Part shown: positions 31,287-41,892 of the stretch, one piece after another
How the letters are laid out: every line of letters begins with the position of its first letter
How positions within the stretch are numbered: position 1 is the first letter of the stretch
DNA from: Citrobacter portucalensis
GTDB taxonomy: Bacteria > Pseudomonadota > Gammaproteobacteria > Enterobacterales > Enterobacteriaceae
NCBI RefSeq assembly: GCF_002042885.1
Contig: NZ_MVFY01000006.1
Location: 62,001 to 126,000, forward strand
DNA: 64,000 nt
Reading direction: 5' to 3'
The notes under the pieces: generated by a model
Databases searched by the model: none
What the model was told of the DNA's origin: nothing
The model's input: the letters and a program-made list of their open reading frames with translations, nothing else
Program-made: the position numbers and the translations under genes

Positions 31287-32212
31287 ACATCATCCGCGCT
31301 GGCATGTACACCTCAGTACAGGACGGGGGACGCCATAGTTTTCGTCAATCCGGAATTAGTCACTGTGGCGCGCTGGATAAACCGGCGCTGAACGTGGCTA
31401 ACCTGCTGGTGGGTAATGATGCGAATGCCGCAGCGCTGGAAATCACGCTGGGGCAACTGGTGGTGGAGTTTGAAGCCGATGGCTGGTTTGCCCTGACCGG
31501 TGCCGGATGCGAAGCGCATCTGGATCGAACTCCCGTATGGAGCGGATGGCGGTTACCGGTAAAAGCCGGGCAGCGCCTGACGCTAAAACGACCTCTTCAT
31601 GGTATGCGCAGTTATCTGGCTGTAGCGGGCGGTATTGATGTTCCCGAAGTGATGGGTTCGCGTAGTACCGATCTGAAAGTGGGCATTGGTGGGTTTGAAG
31701 GGCGTCTGCTGCGTGATGGCGATCGACTGGCGATTGGCATATCTACCCGGCAATTCAGCGGGCCACAAGGTGTAAAACAACTGATGTGGGGTAATCTGAT
31801 TCGCGCACTGCCCGGCCCTGAATATCAGGAGTTTGATGAGGTATCGCAGGCCTCTTTCTGGCGCTCGCCGTGGCAGCTTAGCCCGCAAAGTAACCGTATG
31901 GGGTATCGTCTTCAGGGGCAACCGCTGACGCGCACGACCGATCGCGAGCTGCTGTCGCATGGTTTGCTCCCCGGCGTGGTGCAGGTTCCGCATAATGGCC
32001 AGCCAATCGTGCTGATGAACGATGCTCAGACGACGGGTGGCTATCCCCGCATCGCCTGTATTATCGAGGCAGATATGTATCATCTGGCGCAGATCCCGCT
32101 CGGTCAGCCGATTCATTTTGTGCAGTGTTCGCTGGAGGAAGCGCTGAAGGCGCGGTACGACCAGCAGCGTTATCTGGAACAGTTAGCATGGCGACTTAAC
32201 AATGAAAATTGA
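31280..32212 (+). CDS. pxpC: 5-oxoprolinase subunit C
   Basis: A 310-residue KipA/allophanate-hydrolase subunit 2-like protein, E. coli length. It forms the catalytic core with PxpB. Typical segments are [38 protein letters not shown] and [24 protein letters not shown]. It follows a GGAGGGG ribosome-binding site inside the end of pxpB and overlaps pxpA by 11 bases. Confidence 0.95.
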   Translation: MLNIIRAGMYTSVQDGGRHSFRQSGISHCGALDKPALNVANLLVGNDANAAALEITLGQLVVEFEADGWFALTGAGCEAHLDRTPVWSGWRLPVKAGQRLTLKRPLHGMRSYLAVAGGIDVPEVMGSRSTDLKVGIGGFEGRLLRDGDRLAIGISTRQFSGPQGVKQLMWGNLIRALPGPEYQEFDEVSQASFWRSPWQLSPQSNRMGYRLQGQPLTRTTDRELLSHGLLPGVVQVPHNGQPIVLMNDAQTTGGYPRIACIIEADMYHLAQIPLGQPIHFVQCSLEEALKARYDQQRYLEQLAWRLNNEN

Positions 32213-32936
32213 TCTCAATGCAGACCTCGGTGAGGGATGTGCGAACGATGCAGCGTTGCTGCAATTGGTGTCATCGGCCAACATCGCCTGTGGGTTTCAC
32301 GCCGGCGATGCGCAAACTATGCTCTCAAGCGTGCGTGATGCGTTAAAAAATGGTGTGGCGGTAGGCGCGCACCCCAGCTTTCCGGATCGGGAAAATTTTG
32401 GTCGTAGCGCCATGACCCTGCCTGCACAAACGGTGTATGCACAGACGCTGTATCAAATTGGCGCGCTGGCTGCCATCACGCGGGCAGAAGGCGGCGTGAT
32501 GCGCCATGTCAAACCGCATGGCATGCTCTATAACCAGGCGGCGAAAGATCCTCAATTGGCTGATGCGATTGCGAAAGCGGTTCATGCCTGTGATCCGTCG
32601 CTGGTTCTGGTCGGGCTGGCGGGAAGCGAACTGATTCGCGCTGGAGAACACTATGGCTTGATAACGCGTCAAGAGGTTTTTGCCGATCGGGGTTATCAGG
32701 CCGATGGCAGTCTGGTGCCACGTAACCAGCCGGGCGCACTGATTGAGGATGAAGAGCAGGCGCTGGCGCAAACGTTAGAAATGGTGCAATCCGGCAGAGT
32801 AAAAAGCCAAAGTGGAACATGGGCAAGCGTGACCGCCCAGACGGTATGCATTCATGGGGATGGCGAGCACGCACTCGCTTTTGCCCGTCGCTTGCGTAGC
32901 GCCTTTAATGCATGCAATATTGAAATTGGTGCATAA
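32202..32936 (+). CDS. pxpA: 5-oxoprolinase subunit A
   Basis: A 244-residue LamB/YcsF-family protein, E. coli length. It begins [20 protein letters not shown] and contains [25 protein letters not shown] and [10 protein letters not shown], which are the conserved blocks of the family. With PxpB and PxpC it hydrolyses 5-oxoproline at the cost of ATP. Coupled to pxpC by overlap. Confidence 0.95.
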
Positions 32937-32991
32937 GATTTACCATACAAAACAACAATATATTACACAACAACATATACGGGAATGAATT

Positions 32992-33714
32992 ATGGGAGAG
33001 GTAATTTCTCTCTGGCCATTGACGGGGATCGCCGTCATCGTGGTCGGATTTCTTTTACGTTTTAATCCGGTATTGGTGGTTATTATTGCCGGGATCGTCA
33101 CGGGACTGGCGGCGCATATGCCGATCGCCACCATCCTCGAGAAGCTGGGTGAAGGTTTTCTTAACACCCGCAACCTGCCGTTTATCCTGCTGATCCCGCT
33201 GGCGGTTATTGGCCTGCTGGAACGTCACGGACTCAAAGAGCGTGCTCAGGCGTGGATTGCGAAAATCCGCAGTGCCACCAGTGGCCGTCTGCTTATTGTC
33301 TATCTGTTCATTCGCGAAGCGACCGCTGCGTTAGGGTTGACCAGTCTGGGGGGGCATCCGCAGATGGTGCGCCCGCTGCTGGCGCCAATGGCGGAAGGGG
33401 CCGCCGAGAAAAATCACGGAGAGATACCCGGCACGGTTCGCTATCGCCTGCGCGCAATGTCAGCGGCGACCGATAACGTCGGGCTGTTTTTCGGTGAAGA
33501 TATCTTTGTTGCCTTCGGCGCGATCATATTCATGCACAACTTTATGCTGGAGTCTGGAGGGATCCAGACCGAACCTCTGCATATCGCCTTGTGGGGGATC
33601 CCAACGGCAATTTGTGCTTTCCTGATCCACGGCACGCGTTTGTGGCGTCTGGATAGCTATTTGCAACGTGAAGTGGCGAAAGCGAATGCCGCAGCGAAAG
33701 GGGAAGCGAAATGA
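32992..33714 (+). CDS. DUF969 membrane protein, putative 5-oxoproline transporter half
   Basis: A 240-residue hydrophobic protein of the DUF969 family with about six membrane segments. It starts 55 bases after pxpA and overlaps the DUF979 gene by four bases. The segments IREATAALGLTSLGGHPQMVRPL and AMSAATDNVGLFFGEDIF look like conserved loops with charged residues in the membrane. The invariable pairing with DUF979 and the position between pxpA and pcp suggest a two-component transporter for 5-oxoproline or pyroglutamyl peptides. The substrate is inferred from context only. Confidence 0.8.
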   Translation: MGEVISLWPLTGIAVIVVGFLLRFNPVLVVIIAGIVTGLAAHMPIATILEKLGEGFLNTRNLPFILLIPLAVIGLLERHGLKERAQAWIAKIRSATSGRLLIVYLFIREATAALGLTSLGGHPQMVRPLLAPMAEGAAEKNHGEIPGTVRYRLRAMSAATDNVGLFFGEDIFVAFGAIIFMHNFMLESGGIQTEPLHIALWGIPTAICAFLIHGTRLWRLDSYLQREVAKANAAAKGEAK

Positions 33715-34706
33715 ATTTTCAACAAAGCTATCTCTACTGGCTGGCAGGTGCGGTATTACTGATTGTGGCGCTGATGTCCTGGCAGGACAAAGCAAACCCG
33801 CGCCGTTTCACCACAGGCCTGTTTTGGGGCATATATGGCGTACTGTTTCTGCTTGGTGACTGGACATACTCGCTGTTTGGCGATAAACGCGCAGTGCATA
33901 TTGCCGTCGGCGTTGCGGTGGTTGTGCTGGCCCTGATCGCGGGTTTTGGTGGTGTGAAGCTGGGAAGCTACCATCAACGCACGCAGCAACAGCGCGAAGA
34001 AAGCGCCAGCCGCCTGGGCAACCGCCTGTTTTTCCCGGCATTAGCGATTCCGGTGGTAACGGTCATTGGCGTACTGATGTTCAACCATATTCCGGGCTTA
34101 CAGGATGCGCTGTTCGGGCCGGGTAATCACGCCACGCTGGTAACGCTCTTTTCAATGACAGCGGGCTCGTTGATTGGTCTGGCGATGGCGATAAAAATGA
34201 CCCATGAGCGGGTGCATCAACCGATTCAGGAGGCACGCCGTCTGCTGGACTCCATTGGCTGGGCGTTCATTCTGCCGCAGATTCTGGCTACGCTTGGGCT
34301 GCTGTTTACAGCGGCGGGTGTCGGTAGCGGCATTTCATACCTGACGCAGGAATATCTGGCGGTGGATAGTCGCTTTATCGCGGTGGCGGTGTACACCATC
34401 GGCATGGCATTGCTGACCATGGTTATGGGTAATGCGTTTGCTGCTTTCCCGATCGTGACCGCTGGGATTGGTATTCCAATCCTCGTACTGCAACACGGCG
34501 GCAACCCAGCGGTAATGGCGGCGATTGGTATGTTCTCCGGCTATTGCGGGACGCTGATGACGCCGATGGCGGCGAACTTTAATATTGTTCCCGCAGCGTT
34601 GCTGGAGCTACCGGACAAAAATGCGGTGATTAAAGCGCAGGTGCCAACCGGCATACTGCTGCTGCTGGTCAACGTGTTCCTGATGTATTTCCTGATGTTC
34701 CTGTAA
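33711..34706 (+). CDS. DUF979 membrane protein, partner of DUF969
   Basis: A 331-residue multi-spanning protein of the DUF979 family, about eight to ten helices, with the loops NHATLVTLFSMTAGSLIG, GNAFAAFPIVTAGIG and MFSGYCGTLMTPMAANFNIVPAAL resembling transporters of the CitMHS/DcuC type. Translationally coupled to the DUF969 gene and ten bases upstream of pcp. I infer that it forms the second half of a carrier for 5-oxoproline. Confidence 0.8.
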   Translation: MNFQQSYLYWLAGAVLLIVALMSWQDKANPRRFTTGLFWGIYGVLFLLGDWTYSLFGDKRAVHIAVGVAVVVLALIAGFGGVKLGSYHQRTQQQREESASRLGNRLFFPALAIPVVTVIGVLMFNHIPGLQDALFGPGNHATLVTLFSMTAGSLIGLAMAIKMTHERVHQPIQEARRLLDSIGWAFILPQILATLGLLFTAAGVGSGISYLTQEYLAVDSRFIAVAVYTIGMALLTMVMGNAFAAFPIVTAGIGIPILVLQHGGNPAVMAAIGMFSGYCGTLMTPMAANFNIVPAALLELPDKNAVIKAQVPTGILLLLVNVFLMYFLMFL

Positions 34707-34715
34707 GGAGGAAGG

Positions 34716-35360
34716 ATGAAAACAGTACTCATCACGGGATTTGAACCCTTTGGCGGCGAGTCAGTTAACCCTTCCTGGGAAGTGGTCTCGAGCCTCGACA
34801 ATGCTATTATCGGCGGATGCCGCGTAATAGCCCGCCAACTACCGTGTGTCTTTGGCGAGTCTCTCGCCGTACTCAACGCCGCGATTGACGCGTTGTCGCC
34901 ATCACTGGTGTTGGCGGTGGGGCAGGCGGGTGGTCGCACGGATATTACCGTGGAACGCGTGGCAATTAACGTTGACGATGCGCGTATTGCGGATAACCAG
35001 GGGCAACAGCCGGTCGATGTGCCGATTGTGGTCGATGGCCCGGCGGCATGGTTTAGTTCGTTGCCGATTAAAGCGATGGTTGTCGCCATGCGCAACGCGG
35101 GAATTCCGGCCTCGGTTTCCCAGACTGCGGGTACTTTCGTGTGTAACCACGTGATGTATGGCCTGCTGCATAAACTACGCGACGTACCGGCGGTGAAGGG
35201 CGGCTTTATTCATATCCCTTATTTGCCGCAACAGGCTGCACAGCATCCCGGGGCGCCAAGTATGGCGACAGAAACGGTGCGCCGTGCGCTGGAGATTGCG
35301 ATTGCCACCGCCTTGCAGGTGGAAAGCGATATCGCAGTGACGGGCGGCGCAACACATTAA
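34716..35360 (+). CDS. pcp: Pyroglutamyl-peptidase I
   Basis: Cysteine peptidase that removes N-terminal 5-oxoproline from peptides. The 214-residue protein carries the catalytic triad Glu80 (TVERVAIN), Cys143 ([10 protein letters not shown]) and His166 (FIHIPYLP). An AGGAGGAAGG ribosome-binding site precedes the ATG. E. coli K-12 lacks this gene; here it sits directly after pxp and the DUF969/979 pair, so released 5-oxoproline can go straight to PxpABC. Confidence 0.96.
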   Translation: MKTVLITGFEPFGGESVNPSWEVVSSLDNAIIGGCRVIARQLPCVFGESLAVLNAAIDALSPSLVLAVGQAGGRTDITVERVAINVDDARIADNQGQQPVDVPIVVDGPAAWFSSLPIKAMVVAMRNAGIPASVSQTAGTFVCNHVMYGLLHKLRDVPAVKGGFIHIPYLPQQAAQHPGAPSMATETVRRALEIAIATALQVESDIAVTGGATH

Positions 35361-35374
35361 CAAAGGACAGTATT

Positions 35375-36166
35375 ATGCCTGAAGGCCCGGAGATCCGCCG
35401 CGCGGCGGATAACCTGGAGGCGGCAGTCAAAGGCAAACCCCTGACGGATGTCTGGTTTGCCTTTGAGCAGTTAAAACCGTATCAATCTCAACTGATTGGG
35501 CAACGTGTTACCCAGCTTGAAACGCGGGGGAAAGCATTACTGACCCATTTTTCTAATGGCCTGACGCTGTACAGTCACAATCAGCTCTATGGCGTGTGGC
35601 GAGTGGTGGATACAGGCAAAATTCCGCAAACTTCGCGGGTACTGCGCGTCAGGCTGCAGACACACGACAAAACTATCCTGCTCTATAGCGCGTCTGATAT
35701 CGAAATGCTGACGCCAGAACAGCTCTCCACCCATCCGTTCCTGCAACGGGTAGGGCCGGATGTACTGGATTTACGTTTAACGCCCGATGAGGTTAAAGCG
35801 CGTCTGTTATCTCCGCGTTTTCGCAATCGCCAGTTTTCTGGTCTGCTACTGGACCAGGCGTTTCTGGCGGGATTAGGTAACTACCTGCGGGTAGAGATCC
35901 TTTGGCAGGTTGGGTTGACCGGGCAGCATAAAGCGTCGCAGCTTAGTGATGAGCAACTGGATCAACTGGCACATGCGCTGCTTGATATTCCGCGGCTGTC
36001 TTATACTACCCGCGGCCTGGTCGATGAGAATAAACATCACGGTGCGTTGTTTCGCTTTAAGGTCTTTCATCGGGACGGCGAAACCTGTGAGCGTTGTGGT
36101 GGAATAATCGAGAAAACGATGCTCTCTTCGCGCCCCTTTTACTGGTGCCCGGGTTGTCAGCACTAA
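35375..36166 (+). CDS. nei: Endonuclease VIII, DNA glycosylase/AP lyase
   Basis: Removes oxidised pyrimidines from DNA. The 263-residue protein equals E. coli Nei. It starts [15 protein letters not shown] with the catalytic Pro2 and Glu3, has the helix-two-turn-helix segment [18 protein letters not shown], and ends in a zinc finger with CERCGG and WCPGCQ. It lies 14 bases after pcp and overlaps the abrB 3' end by four bases. Confidence 0.97.
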   Translation: MPEGPEIRRAADNLEAAVKGKPLTDVWFAFEQLKPYQSQLIGQRVTQLETRGKALLTHFSNGLTLYSHNQLYGVWRVVDTGKIPQTSRVLRVRLQTHDKTILLYSASDIEMLTPEQLSTHPFLQRVGPDVLDLRLTPDEVKARLLSPRFRNRQFSGLLLDQAFLAGLGNYLRVEILWQVGLTGQHKASQLSDEQLDQLAHALLDIPRLSYTTRGLVDENKHHGALFRFKVFHRDGETCERCGGIIEKTMLSSRPFYWCPGCQH

Positions 36167-37209
36167 GCGGGTTGTTTTGGTGCGTGCACCGAAATAAACC
36201 GCGCGACTGCGGGGCCAGTTAACAAAATGCTGAACAGTCGCAGGGTTTGCATCGCCATGATGAGCGCCATATCAGCGTGGCTTCCTGCGGCGATCACCGC
36301 AACAGAATCCACTCCTCCAGGACTGGTTGCCAGATAGGCAGTGAGAAAATCGATCTGCATGTAATGCGCCAGTCCCCAGGCCATGGCTGCGCAGATCGCC
36401 ATCAGTGAAAAAATGGACAACAGAATCTGTGGCAGTGGTCGTAACGCCATCAAAAAGATCTGCTTGTCAAAGCCAAGACCGATTTGCCAGCCAATTGACA
36501 TATAGGCTATTGCCAGTAGCCATTCCGGCAGTTCAATCACCATCACTCCGCTTGCATTCAGCATGGCACCCACCAGCATTGGCAATAGCATAACGCCAGA
36601 GGGAATACGCAGTAGGCGCCCAGCCGTGCCGGCAACGGCGGCCAGCATCAGAGTGCTGAAAAGATTGCCGCTTAGCGGCGGAAACCAGATGATTTGTTCA
36701 CTGACCGTTTGGGCCTGGTCGCCCATCACCAGCCGGGTGACCAGCGCTGCCGCGCCGACCACCAACAGTACGCGCAGATACTGCATAAACGCCACCAGCC
36801 GGATGTCGGCGCCATAATCCTGGGCCATTGCGACCATTGCAGCTGCACCGCCTGGTGACGAGCCCCACGCACCAGTATTTCCCGGTAGATTACTATAGCG
36901 AACCAGCAGCCAGCCGATTATCGCGCTGCTGATAAGGGTAGCCAGCAGGATAACAATCACCATCGGCCAGTGGGCTGCAAGGGTTGTGAAGATTGAACCG
37001 GTCAGATTTTGGGCAATCATGCAGCCGAGAATCGCCTGTGCGCCAAGAAATGTGCAACGAGGAGGATGCAGCGAGATGCCGCGCATACTGAAGATGATGC
37101 CGACGATCATCGAACCGAGCAGCAAGGGGCCTGGAAGATGGATAAACAGAAAGAGCAGGGAAAGAAGGAGCGATAGCACAAACAACAGGCTCCACTGCAA
37201 AACAGGCAT
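36163..37209 (-). CDS. abrB: AbrB-family membrane protein
   Basis: A 348-residue membrane protein with about ten helices, in two similar halves, E. coli AbrB length. E. coli AbrB has been described as a regulator of aidB, but the sequence looks like a transporter: glycine-rich segments [23 protein letters not shown] and [22 protein letters not shown] occur at equivalent places in the two halves. It is convergent with nei. I think a membrane transport role is at least as likely. Confidence 0.88.
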   Translation of the reverse strand: MPVLQWSLLFVLSLLLSLLFLFIHLPGPLLLGSMIVGIIFSMRGISLHPPRCTFLGAQAILGCMIAQNLTGSIFTTLAAHWPMVIVILLATLISSAIIGWLLVRYSNLPGNTGAWGSSPGGAAAMVAMAQDYGADIRLVAFMQYLRVLLVVGAAALVTRLVMGDQAQTVSEQIIWFPPLSGNLFSTLMLAAVAGTAGRLLRIPSGVMLLPMLVGAMLNASGVMVIELPEWLLAIAYMSIGWQIGLGFDKQIFLMALRPLPQILLSIFSLMAICAAMAWGLAHYMQIDFLTAYLATSPGGVDSVAVIAAGSHADMALIMAMQTLRLFSILLTGPAVARFISVHAPKQPA

Positions 37210-37295
37210 CCCATGCTCCTGAGTAAAATGTGAGAAATCTCAGTAAATCATAGAGAAAGCACGATAAGAATAAAATAATTTGGATCAAATAAAAA

Positions 37296-37382
37296 CAGGC
37301 CGGACACAGGCATCACTGCTTTATCCGACCTGAGAGCGTTTATAATTTTAAGCCGGACAAGCGCTAGCGCCATCCGGCAGAC
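37296..37382. repeat. REP/BIME region after gltA
   Basis: Two palindromic units: CAGGCCGGA with TCCGACCTG at 37296-37332, and GCCGGACAAGCGC with GCGCCATCCGGC at 37352-37379. They lie between the abrB 5' flank and the gltA stop and probably protect the gltA mRNA 3' end. Confidence 0.75.
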
Positions 37383-37384
37383 AA

Positions 37385-38668
37385 TTAACGCTTAATAGCA
37401 GACTTAAAATCGCGCTTGTCGTAGCCGGTGTACAGCTGACGCGGACGCGCGATTTTCATGCCGTCGGTGTGCATTTCGTTCCAGTGTGCAATCCAGCCAA
37501 CGGTACGTGCCATGGCGAAGATCACGGTGAACATGGAGGACGGAATACCCATCGCTTTCAGGATGATGCCGGAGTAGAAGTCTACGTTCGGGTAGAGTTT
37601 CTTCTCAATGAAGTACGGGTCGTTGAGCGCAATGTGCTCAAGTTCCATCGCCACTTCCAGCAGATCATCTTTGGTACCCAGTTCTTTCAGCACTTCGTGG
37701 CAGGTTTCACGCATGACGGTAGCGCGCGGGTCATAGTTTTTATAAACACGGTGACCAAAGCCCATCAGGCGGAAGGAATCATTCTTGTCTTTCGCGCGGC
37801 GAACAAATTCCGGAATGTGTTTAACAGAGCTGATTTCTTCCAGCATTTTCAGCGCAGCTTCGTTTGCGCCGCCGTGTGCCGGTCCCCACAGGGAAGCAAT
37901 ACCTGCCGCGATGCAGGCAAACGGGTTAGCGCCAGAAGAGCCCGCGGTACGTACGGTAGAGGTTGAGGCGTTCTGTTCGTGGTCAGCGTGCAGGATTAAG
38001 ATACGGTCCATTGCGCGTTCCAGAATCGGATTCACTTCGTATTTTTCGCACGGCGTAGAGAACATCATGTTCAGGAAGTTACCGGCGTAGGAGAGATCGT
38101 TACGTGGGTACACGAACGGCTGCCCGATGGAATATTTGTAGCACATCGCTGCCATGGTTGGCATTTTGGACAGCAGGCGGAAGGCGGCGATTTCACGGTG
38201 ACGCGCGTTGTTTACATCCAGCGAGTCATGATAGAACGCTGCCAGCGCTCCGGTTACACCGCACATAACGGCCATCGGGTGAGAGTCGCGGCGGAAACCG
38301 TGGAACAGACGGGTGATCTGCTCGTGGATCATGGTATGGCGAGTGACTGTGGTTTTGAACTCGTCGTACTCTTCCTGCGTCGGTTTTTCGCCGTACAGCA
38401 GGATATAACACACTTCCAGATAGTTGGACTCGGTCGCCAGTTGGTCAATCGGGAAGCCGCGATGCAGCAAAACACCTTCGTCACCGTCGATGAAAGTAAT
38501 TTTGGATTCGCAGGATGCGGTAGAGGTGAAACCTGGGTCAAAAGTAAACATCCCTTTTGAGCCAAGGCTACGAATATCAATAACATCTTGACCGAGCGTA
38601 CCTTTCAGCACATCCAGTTCAATAGCAGCGTCACCATTTAGAGTGAGTTTTGCTTTAGTATCAGCCAT
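37385..38668 (-). CDS. gltA: Citrate synthase, type II
   Basis: Condenses oxaloacetate and acetyl-CoA. The 427-residue protein equals E. coli GltA, the hexameric NADH-inhibited form. Catalytic residues are visible: His in [11 protein letters not shown], His in [14 protein letters not shown] and Asp in [10 protein letters not shown]. It is divergent from sdhCDAB across a 712-base control region, as in E. coli. Confidence 0.98.
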   Translation of the reverse strand: MADTKAKLTLNGDAAIELDVLKGTLGQDVIDIRSLGSKGMFTFDPGFTSTASCESKITFIDGDEGVLLHRGFPIDQLATESNYLEVCYILLYGEKPTQEEYDEFKTTVTRHTMIHEQITRLFHGFRRDSHPMAVMCGVTGALAAFYHDSLDVNNARHREIAAFRLLSKMPTMAAMCYKYSIGQPFVYPRNDLSYAGNFLNMMFSTPCEKYEVNPILERAMDRILILHADHEQNASTSTVRTAGSSGANPFACIAAGIASLWGPAHGGANEAALKMLEEISSVKHIPEFVRRAKDKNDSFRLMGFGHRVYKNYDPRATVMRETCHEVLKELGTKDDLLEVAMELEHIALNDPYFIEKKLYPNVDFYSGIILKAMGIPSSMFTVIFAMARTVGWIAHWNEMHTDGMKIARPRQLYTGYDKRDFKSAIKR

Positions 38669-39067
38669 TTACGGTCTCCTTAGCGCCTTATTGCTTAAGA
38701 CTGCCGGAACTTAAATTTGCCTTCGTGCATCAATAAACCGTTACCAGTTTGTTATTTGGCTCGCCGCTCTGCGAAAGAGGGGATGACCTGGGTACAGAGC
38801 TATGGGCGCTTGCAGGTAAAACGGTCTTTTCATGGCGAATAAACTGCAAATCAAGAACTTAGCAATCCGAATTATTTAACCTGTCTATCACTAATAACTG
38901 TCCTGAAGGTATTGGTCAATACTTCCACACTGTTACATAACTAAATCTCCGGTGAAAGAGTGACCCCATAACTTTTACGCATTATATGCTTTTTCTGGTG
39001 TCGTTTGTAACAACTTTGTTTAATGATTGTCAAATCAGATGATTAAAAATTAAAATAATGTTGTTAT

Positions 39068-39083
39068 CGTGACCTATGTCACT
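39068..39083. promoter_or_regulatory. CRP-like palindrome upstream of sdhC
   Basis: CGTGA-N6-TCACT with a symmetric GTGAC...GTCAC core, about 80 bases upstream of the predicted sdh transcription start. Position suits a class I CRP activator site for sdh; it could also act on gltA. Confidence 0.55.
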
Positions 39084-39120
39084 GTTCGGGATAAAACCCG
39101 ACAAACTATATGTAGGTTAA

Positions 39121-39149
39121 TTGTAATGATTTTGTGAACGTCCTATACT
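39121..39149 (+). promoter_or_regulatory. sdhC sigma-70 promoter
   Basis: TTGTAA and TATACT hexamers separated by 17 bases. The predicted start is about 225 bases upstream of the sdhC ATG, in line with the known long sdhC leader in E. coli. Confidence 0.75.
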
Positions 39150-39380
39150 GCCGCCAGGTCTCCGGAATACCCTGCAATCCCGAGCCAACCAGCGTTGTAA
39201 CGTGTCGTTTTAGCATCTGGAAGCAGTGTTTTATATGACGCGTAGTTATAGTAAGGACGCTGTCTGACCCGCACGCAGACCGGAGGAAGGAAATCCCGTC
39301 GTCTTTCAGGCTACAGGTGTCTTCATCTTCTGTACCCGAAGTCTAAAGGGAATAATAAGAACAGCATGTGGGCGTTATTC

Positions 39381-39770
39381 ATGATAAGAAATGTGAAAAA
39401 ACAAAGACCTGTCAATCTGGATCTGCAAACGATCCGGTTCCCAATCACGGCGATAGCGTCCATTCTCCATCGCGTATCCGGAGTGATCACCTTTGTGGCG
39501 GTCGGGATTCTGTTGTGGTTATTGGGTACCAGCCTTTCCTCCCCTGAAGGTTTCCTCACCGCGTCATCCATTATGAATAACTTCTTTGTGGAGTTAATTC
39601 TGTGGGGGATCCTGATTGCGCTGGCATATCACGCCGTAATGGGCATTCGCCATCTGTTGATGGATTTTGGCTATATCGAAGAAACCCTCGAAGCAGGGAC
39701 ACGCTCCGCCAAAATTTGTTTCGTTATCATTGTCGTGCTTTCACTTCTCGCAGGAGTCCTCGTATGGTAA
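39381..39770 (+). CDS. sdhC: Succinate dehydrogenase cytochrome b556 subunit
   Basis: Membrane anchor of complex II, 129 residues as in E. coli, with three helices. It carries the quinone-site residues in [10 protein letters not shown] and the heme b ligand His84 in [12 protein letters not shown] chose ATG 39381 ([10 protein letters not shown]) over the ATG five codons earlier because it matches the E. coli product. It overlaps sdhD by seven bases. Confidence 0.96.
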   Translation: MIRNVKKQRPVNLDLQTIRFPITAIASILHRVSGVITFVAVGILLWLLGTSLSSPEGFLTASSIMNNFFVELILWGILIALAYHAVMGIRHLLMDFGYIEETLEAGTRSAKICFVIIVVLSLLAGVLVW

Positions 39771-40111
39771 GCAACGCCTCCGCATTAGGACGCAACGGCG
39801 TACATGACTTCATTCTGGTCCGTGCTACCGCTATCGTTCTGACGTTATACATCATCTATATGGTCGGTTTCTTCGCCACCAGCGGCGAGCTGACGTATGA
39901 AGTCTGGACCGGTTTCTTCTCATCGGCATTCACCAAAGTCTTCACCCTGCTGGCACTTTTCTCCATCTTGATTCATGCCTGGATCGGCATGTGGCAGGTG
40001 TTGACCGACTACGTTAAACCTCTGGCTGTGCGCCTGATTCTGCAACTGGCTATCGTCGTTGCGCTGGTGGTTTACGTCATTTATGGATTTGTTGTGGTGT
40101 GGGGTGTGTAA
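39764..40111 (+). CDS. sdhD: Succinate dehydrogenase membrane anchor subunit
   Basis: A 115-residue, three-helix anchor. The second heme b ligand His71 is in [17 protein letters not shown], which also includes the quinone-site Tyr. The start [16 protein letters not shown] lies within the end of sdhC. The TAATG junction overlaps the sdhA start by one base. Confidence 0.96.
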   Translation: MVSNASALGRNGVHDFILVRATAIVLTLYIIYMVGFFATSGELTYEVWTGFFSSAFTKVFTLLALFSILIHAWIGMWQVLTDYVKPLAVRLILQLAIVVALVVYVIYGFVVVWGV

Positions 40112-41877
40112 TGAAACTGCCAGTCAGAGAATTTGATGCTGTTGTGATTGGTGCCGGCGGCGCAGGTATGCGCGCGGCGCTGCAAATTTCCCAGAGCGGT
40201 CAGACCTGTGCGCTGCTCTCCAAAGTGTTCCCAACCCGTTCCCATACCGTATCCGCGCAGGGTGGCATCACCGTTGCGCTCGGTAATACCCATGAAGATA
40301 ACTGGGAATGGCACATGTACGACACCGTTAAAGGGTCGGACTACATTGGTGACCAGGACGCTATTGAATATATGTGTAAAACCGGTCCGGAAGCGATTCT
40401 GGAGCTGGACCACATGGGGCTGCCGTTCTCTCGCCTCGACAATGGCACAATTTATCAACGTCCGTTTGGCGGCCAGTCGAAGAACTTCGGCGGCGAGCAG
40501 GCGGCACGTACTGCGGCAGCGGCCGACCGTACCGGTCATGCACTATTGCACACGCTGTATCAGCAGAACCTGAAAAACCATACCACCATCTTCTCCGAGT
40601 GGTATGCGCTGGACCTGGTGAAAAACGCCGATGGCGCAGTTGTCGGTTGTACCGCGTTGTGTATCGAAACCGGTGAAGTGGTTTACTTCAAAGCCCGCGC
40701 GACCGTGCTGGCGACCGGTGGTGCTGGCCGTATTTATCAGTCCACCACTAATGCCCACATCAATACCGGTGACGGTGTTGGTATGGCTATCCGCGCTGGC
40801 GTGCCAGTGCAGGATATGGAGATGTGGCAGTTCCACCCAACCGGTATCGCCGGTGCAGGCGTTCTGGTAACAGAAGGCTGCCGTGGTGAAGGTGGCTACC
40901 TGCTGAACAAACACGGCGAGCGCTTTATGGAGCGTTATGCCCCGAATGCGAAAGACCTGGCGGGTCGTGACGTGGTGGCGCGTTCCATTATGATCGAAAT
41001 CCGCGAAGGTCGCGGCTGCGACGGCCCGTGGGGTCCGCACGCCAAACTGAAACTCGACCACCTGGGTAAAGAAGTGCTGGAATCCCGTCTGCCGGGTATT
41101 CTCGAACTGTCCCGTACCTTTGCTCACGTTGACCCGGTCAAAGAGCCGATTCCGGTTATCCCAACCTGCCACTATATGATGGGCGGTATTCCGACCAAAG
41201 TAACTGGCCAGGCGCTGACCGTGAATGAGCAGGGCGAAGATGTGGTGATCCCTGGGCTGTTTGCCGTCGGCGAAATCGCCTGCGTATCGGTTCACGGCGC
41301 CAACCGTCTGGGCGGTAACTCGCTGCTGGACCTGGTCGTATTTGGTCGTGCGGTTGGTCTGCATCTGCAGGAGTCCATCGCTGAGCAGGGTGACCTGCTG
41401 GATGCGACCGAAGATGAAATCGACGCTTCTCTGGCGCGTCTGAACCGCTGGAACGGTAACCGTAACGGTGAAGACCCGGTGGCGATTCGCAAAGCGCTGC
41501 AAGAATGTATGCAGCATAACTTCTCGGTATTCCGCGAAGGCGATGCGATGGCGAAAGGTCTGGAAGAGCTGAAAGCGATCCGCGAACGCCTGAAAAATGC
41601 CCGTCTGGACGATACCTCCAGCGAGTTCAACACACAGCGCGTTGAGTGTCTGGAGTTGGATAACCTGATGGAGACCGCGTACGCCACTGCAGTATCTGCA
41701 AACTTCCGTACCGAAAGCCGTGGCGCGCATAGCCGCTTCGACTTCCCGGAACGTGATGATGAAAACTGGCTGTGCCATTCCCTGTACCTGCCAGAGTCGG
41801 AATCCATGACGCGACGTCAAGTCAATATGGAACCGAAGCTGCGCCCGGCATTCCCGCCGAAGATTCGTACTTATTAA
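40111..41877 (+). CDS. sdhA: Succinate dehydrogenase flavoprotein subunit
   Basis: Catalytic subunit that oxidises succinate to fumarate. The 588-residue protein has the FAD dinucleotide fold [15 protein letters not shown], the covalent FAD site His45 in [13 protein letters not shown], and the active-site segments [21 protein letters not shown] and [16 protein letters not shown]. The ATG at 40111 is coupled to the sdhD stop; the frame's upstream ATG lies in sdhD. Confidence 0.98.
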   Translation: MKLPVREFDAVVIGAGGAGMRAALQISQSGQTCALLSKVFPTRSHTVSAQGGITVALGNTHEDNWEWHMYDTVKGSDYIGDQDAIEYMCKTGPEAILELDHMGLPFSRLDNGTIYQRPFGGQSKNFGGEQAARTAAAADRTGHALLHTLYQQNLKNHTTIFSEWYALDLVKNADGAVVGCTALCIETGEVVYFKARATVLATGGAGRIYQSTTNAHINTGDGVGMAIRAGVPVQDMEMWQFHPTGIAGAGVLVTEGCRGEGGYLLNKHGERFMERYAPNAKDLAGRDVVARSIMIEIREGRGCDGPWGPHAKLKLDHLGKEVLESRLPGILELSRTFAHVDPVKEPIPVIPTCHYMMGGIPTKVTGQALTVNEQGEDVVIPGLFAVGEIACVSVHGANRLGGNSLLDLVVFGRAVGLHLQESIAEQGDLLDATEDEIDASLARLNRWNGNRNGEDPVAIRKALQECMQHNFSVFREGDAMAKGLEELKAIRERLKNARLDDTSSEFNTQRVECLELDNLMETAYATAVSANFRTESRGAHSRFDFPERDDENWLCHSLYLPESESMTRRQVNMEPKLRPAFPPKIRTY

Positions 41878-41892
41878 TGCGGAGACAGGACA

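Larger units (their letters stand above)
38669..39380. promoter_or_regulatory. gltA-sdhC divergent control region
   Basis: A long A/T-rich gene-free gap of 712 bases. It contains an sdh sigma-70 promoter at 39121-39149 and a CRP-like palindrome at 39068-39083. In E. coli this interval also holds two gltA promoters and ArcA, Fnr and CRP control; I cannot place the gltA promoters exactly. The last 200 bases are the sdhC leader, target of several sRNAs in E. coli (Spot 42, RyhB). Confidence 0.75.

Noticed and set aside
40543-41820. A 425-codon open frame on the minus strand
   Set aside because: It is the antisense shadow of sdhA. It shows no known family features and has no ribosome-binding site or own promoter, and the sense frame is unmistakable.
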